Source: Halobacteria archaeon
GTDB lineage: Archaea; Halobacteriota; Syntropharchaeia; Alkanophagales; Methanospirareceae
Assembly (NCBI GenBank): GCA_029932715.1
Contig: JAOZPO010000060.1
Coordinates: 1-8,110, forward strand
Direction: 5' to 3'
DNA length: 8,110 nt
The translations under genes and the position numbers were made by a program. Of this stretch, positions 5,732-8,110 are shown in pieces (the first letter of the stretch is position 1; each line of letters opens with the position of its first letter). Below the pieces are notes generated by a model that saw only the letters and a list, made by a program, of their open reading frames with translations, ran no database searches and was not told the DNA's origin.

Positions 5732-7833
5732 TGCAGGACATGGTGACAGAGCGCTGGGAGGACTTTCTGAAGAGATATTGCTGGAGCGAGCTTATAGAGC
5801 TTTCTAATTCTTATCCGGAACGCCGTAGTTTGTGTGTCAAATTCGCTGATATGGACATATACGATCCGAATCTTGCCGATATGGTTTTGGAAACGCCTGA
5901 TGTCGCAATAGCTTCGGCAACAGATGCTTTAAGAGAGATAGATATTCCTACTGGCGTTACGCTTAATGAAGCGAATCTACGAATAATAAATCTCCCGCGG
6001 AAGGTAAAGATAAGGGATATCAGGAGCAGCGATATAGGAAAGCTGGTGGCGATAGAGGGATTAGTGACAAAGGCGACAGAGGTGAGACCGCGGGTGGTAG
6101 AAGCGGTATTTGAATGCCCTTTTTGCCATCATATCTTCTCGGTGCTGCAGACAGGGAGGCAATTTAAAGAGCCGAGAGAGTGTGACCAGGAGAGCGGTGG
6201 ATGCGGCAGGAAAGTACAGCGGTTCAAGTTACTGATAGAGAAGTCCAAATTCGTAAATTCGCAGAAGATAAGGTTACAGGAGTCCCCGGAGGAACTGAGA
6301 GGAGGCGAATTACCACAAGCGGTAGATGCTTACCTCGAGGACGACATTTCTGGTGAGGTAACACCAGGAGACCGGGTTATTGTTACAGGCATTCTACGAT
6401 CATATCAGAAGATGACACAATACGGTAAAACACCGTTCTTTGATATATACATGGATGGTAATTCGTTAGAGCTGAAGCAGGAGGAGTTTGAGGAGATTCT
6501 GATAACCGAGGGAGACGAGCGAGAAATAAATGAGCTGGCGAATCAGTCGGATGTGTATGAGAAACTCATAAGGAGTATTGCTCCTTCTATATACGGCTAT
6601 GAAGAGATAAAGGAAGCAATGGTACTGCAATTGTTCTCTGGCACAGCAAAGGAGCTGCCAGATGAGACGAGGGTACGTGGAGACATACATGTGCTCCTGG
6701 TTGGTGATCCGGGAGTAGCTAAGAGTCAATTGCTTACCTACTTAGTAAAATTAGCGCCTCGTGGCTTATACACAGGTGGTAAGAGTAGTACGTCTGCAGG
6801 ACTAACGGCAGCGGCAATTAAAGACGAATTTGGTGAAGGTAGATGGACTTTAGAGGCAGGTGCGCTGGTTCTTGCAGATAAAGGAATAGCAGCGGTAGAT
6901 GAGATAGACAAGATGGAGAAGAAGGATAGAGATGCGCTGCATGAGGCGATGGAACAGCAAACGGTGAGTATAGCCAAGGCAGGTATGATGGCGAGGTTAA
7001 ACACCAGATGTAGTCTGTTAGCGGCAGCGAATCCTAAATTCGGACGATTTGATAAGTACACACCAATAGCCGAGCAGATAAATATGCCTCCCACGTTAAT
7101 GTCAAGATTCGACCTTATTTTTACTATGGTAGATCAGCCGAACGAAGAGGAGGATATGAAGACAGCAGAGCACATAATAGAGACGCATTACGCGGGTGAA
7201 CTGCTTGCGAGATTAGAGAACATAGGCAAACTGGATAGAACAGAGGAGGAGAGTTTTCAGAAGGCGAATCAAACAATGGAGCCGGCAGTACATGGTGAAT
7301 TATTAAGGAAATACGTGGCATGGAGCAAAAGGAACATATTCCCGGCGATGACAGATGAGGCGAAGAGCAAGTTCATGGAGTTCTATATCGGGCTTCGCAG
7401 ACAGGGCTATGAGGATGAAGAAGCGCCGGTACCCGTGACGGCACGTCAGTTAGAGGCTTTGATTCGGTTGGGCGAGGCGAGAGCGAGAGCAGGGTTACGC
7501 GATAAGATAACGGCTGAGGATGCCGAATGCGTGATTAACCTGGTTACCTACTGCTTGAAGCGAGTTTCCGTAGACCCGGAGACAGGTAAGCTGGATACCG
7601 ATTGGGTTACTGTGGGCACGACCAAGACAAAGAGGGACCGTGCAAGGTCTATAAGGGAGATAATAAAGGAGCTGGAGAAGGAGTATGGCGATGAAGTGCC
7701 GTTAGAAGAGGTACTTGACCTCGCAGAGGAGGAAGGTATGGAGCGGGAGAAGGTAGAGGAGATAGTAGACGTAATGAAGCGAGATGGTATTCTGTTTTCT
7801 CCTGGTAGTGGAGTGATTAAGTTCGTGCGGTAA
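5728..7833 (+). CDS. mcm: MCM replicative DNA helicase
   Basis: Homohexameric 3'-5' helicase that unwinds DNA at archaeal replication forks. The 701-residue length is normal and uninterrupted, with no intein at the ATPase motifs where archaeal MCMs sometimes carry one. The N-terminal helical domain begins at about 9 (RWEDFLKRY); the OB fold follows (about 100-250) with a zinc-binding insertion C130, C133, C152, C159. The AAA+ core runs about 275-600: Walker A GDPGVAKSQ (326-334, K332), Walker B AAVDEID (D391, E392), sensor 1 AANP with N435, arginine finger SRFD (R460), and the sensor-2 helix TARQLEALIRLGEARA. A C-terminal winged helix follows from about 635. Start options are M1 (5728), M2 (5731) or M5 (5740), since the best Shine-Dalgarno site serves a mini-ORF instead. 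The gene is divergent from the HAD operon, and cas6 follows 53 nt downstream on the same strand. Confidence 0.98.
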   Translation: MMQDMVTERWEDFLKRYCWSELIELSNSYPERRSLCVKFADMDIYDPNLADMVLETPDVAIASATDALREIDIPTGVTLNEANLRIINLPRKVKIRDIRSSDIGKLVAIEGLVTKATEVRPRVVEAVFECPFCHHIFSVLQTGRQFKEPRECDQESGGCGRKVQRFKLLIEKSKFVNSQKIRLQESPEELRGGELPQAVDAYLEDDISGEVTPGDRVIVTGILRSYQKMTQYGKTPFFDIYMDGNSLELKQEEFEEILITEGDEREINELANQSDVYEKLIRSIAPSIYGYEEIKEAMVLQLFSGTAKELPDETRVRGDIHVLLVGDPGVAKSQLLTYLVKLAPRGLYTGGKSSTSAGLTAAAIKDEFGEGRWTLEAGALVLADKGIAAVDEIDKMEKKDRDALHEAMEQQTVSIAKAGMMARLNTRCSLLAAANPKFGRFDKYTPIAEQINMPPTLMSRFDLIFTMVDQPNEEEDMKTAEHIIETHYAGELLARLENIGKLDRTEEESFQKANQTMEPAVHGELLRKYVAWSKRNIFPAMTDEAKSKFMEFYIGLRRQGYEDEEAPVPVTARQLEALIRLGEARARAGLRDKITAEDAECVINLVTYCLKRVSVDPETGKLDTDWVTVGTTKTKRDRARSIREIIKELEKEYGDEVPLEEVLDLAEEEGMEREKVEEIVDVMKRDGILFSPGSGVIKFVR

Positions 7834-7886
7834 TTTATCGCCATTCCGATGTGCAAATAAATCACAATATATATCATGGATCACCC
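7834..7886 (+). promoter_or_regulatory. Short mcm-cas6 spacer with weak promoter-like strings
   Basis: The 53-nt AT-rich spacer has GCAAATAAAT (7853-7862) and CAATATATAT (7865-7874). The first could serve as a TATA element for an almost leaderless cas6 transcript; the second is too close to the ATG at 7887. There is no T-run terminator after mcm and no convincing Shine-Dalgarno site before cas6, so read-through from mcm is equally possible. Confidence 0.25.
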
Positions 7887-8110
7887 ATGCGCATACTAAT
7901 TAATCTTCGTGCAGCGAAAAATCAGAGCTATGAAAGTCTTTACCATCACAAGTTACAGGGGTTCGTTTACGGGCTGTTGAGGGATTCTGGGTTTGGAGGG
8001 TTGCATGATAAAAGGGGTTACAAGTTCTTTTGCTTTTCTAATATCTTTCCTATAAAGGATATTATGGGTGCAGGCGAAGCGTTCAATTTGATTATCTCCG
8101 CGCCGAATGC
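7887..8110 (+). CDS. cas6: Cas6 CRISPR RNA-processing endoribonuclease, N-terminal 74 codons (cut by right edge)
   Basis: Cas6 cleaves the CRISPR precursor transcript within each repeat, producing crRNAs for type I or III effector complexes. The frame runs from the ATG to the window end without a stop; the family is usually about 240-270 residues, so roughly 70% is missing, including the second RRM-like domain and its glycine-rich loop. The visible part begins MRILINLRAA, a first ferredoxin-like beta strand, followed by a YHHKLQGFVYGLLRDSGF helix region, GLHDKRGYKFFCFSNIFP, and a GEAFNLIISAP strand. Compared with Pyrococcus furiosus Cas6 (recalled catalytic Tyr31, His46, Lys52), the equivalents would be Y28, H40 and K46; the H-x5-K spacing is the same. 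Its position right after mcm suggests a CRISPR-Cas locus starts here and extends right. No repeat array lies inside the window. Confidence 0.88.
   Translation, partial: MRILINLRAAKNQSYESLYHHKLQGFVYGLLRDSGFGGLHDKRGYKFFCFSNIFPIKDIMGAGEAFNLIISAPN

Noticed and set aside
5728..7833. Intein in mcm
   Set aside because: The Walker A, Walker B and arginine-finger regions are contiguous, and the total length is that of an uninterrupted archaeal MCM.
7879..7887. GGATCACCC, resembling the 3' end of 16S rRNA
   Set aside because: Only a nine-base partial match with no flanking rRNA sequence; it lies in the mcm-cas6 spacer and is best explained by chance.
7834..8110. CRISPR repeats near the Cas6 gene
   Set aside because: I looked for repeated 24-37-nt units with regular spacers on both strands near the edge and found none; any array must lie outside the window.

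Overview
The window looks like a euryarchaeal chromosome segment from a methanogen or a methane/alkane-oxidising relative. The pointers are an archaeal-type MCM replicative helicase, Kae1, a coenzyme F420 enzyme (CofH), a protein matching the methanogenesis marker protein 2 family, a glutamyl-tRNA reductase plus siroheme-branch dehydrogenase pair, AT-rich TATA-like elements and Shine-Dalgarno sites. An ANME-1 or Syntrophoarchaeum-like origin fits the overall impression, but I cannot prove it from this sequence.

Layout. Positions 1-5531 carry six tightly packed genes on the minus strand. In transcription order they are: a HAD-like protein; an AIR-synthase-like methanogenesis marker 2 protein (overlapping the first by 13 bp); cofH (20-nt gap); kae1 (2-nt gap); then, after a 130-nt gap, a precorrin-2 dehydrogenase/siroheme synthase gene and hemA (8-bp overlap). 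hemA runs off the left edge. Positions 5532-5727 form a divergent intergenic region with candidate TATA boxes facing both ways and a perfect 12-bp palindrome between them. On the plus strand follow mcm (5728-7833) and, 53 nt later, the first 74 codons of a Cas6-type CRISPR RNA endoribonuclease, cut by the right edge.

How it fits together. The HemA/siroheme pair begins tetrapyrrole synthesis and commits precorrin-2 towards siroheme or factor F430-type products. CofH makes the F420 chromophore precursor with a CofG partner not seen here. Marker protein 2 and the HAD protein are translationally linked and of unknown function. Kae1 makes the universal t6A tRNA modification. Across the divergent region, MCM is the replicative helicase, and Cas6 marks the likely edge of a CRISPR-Cas locus lying to the right.

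Most novel-looking items: the HAD/marker-2 pair with a D-x-A motif I, the SD-led six-codon mini-ORF overlapping the mcm start as ATGA, the palindrome in the divergent promoter region, and Cas6 directly behind mcm. No CRISPR array, tRNA, rRNA, insertion sequence or clear terminator is visible.
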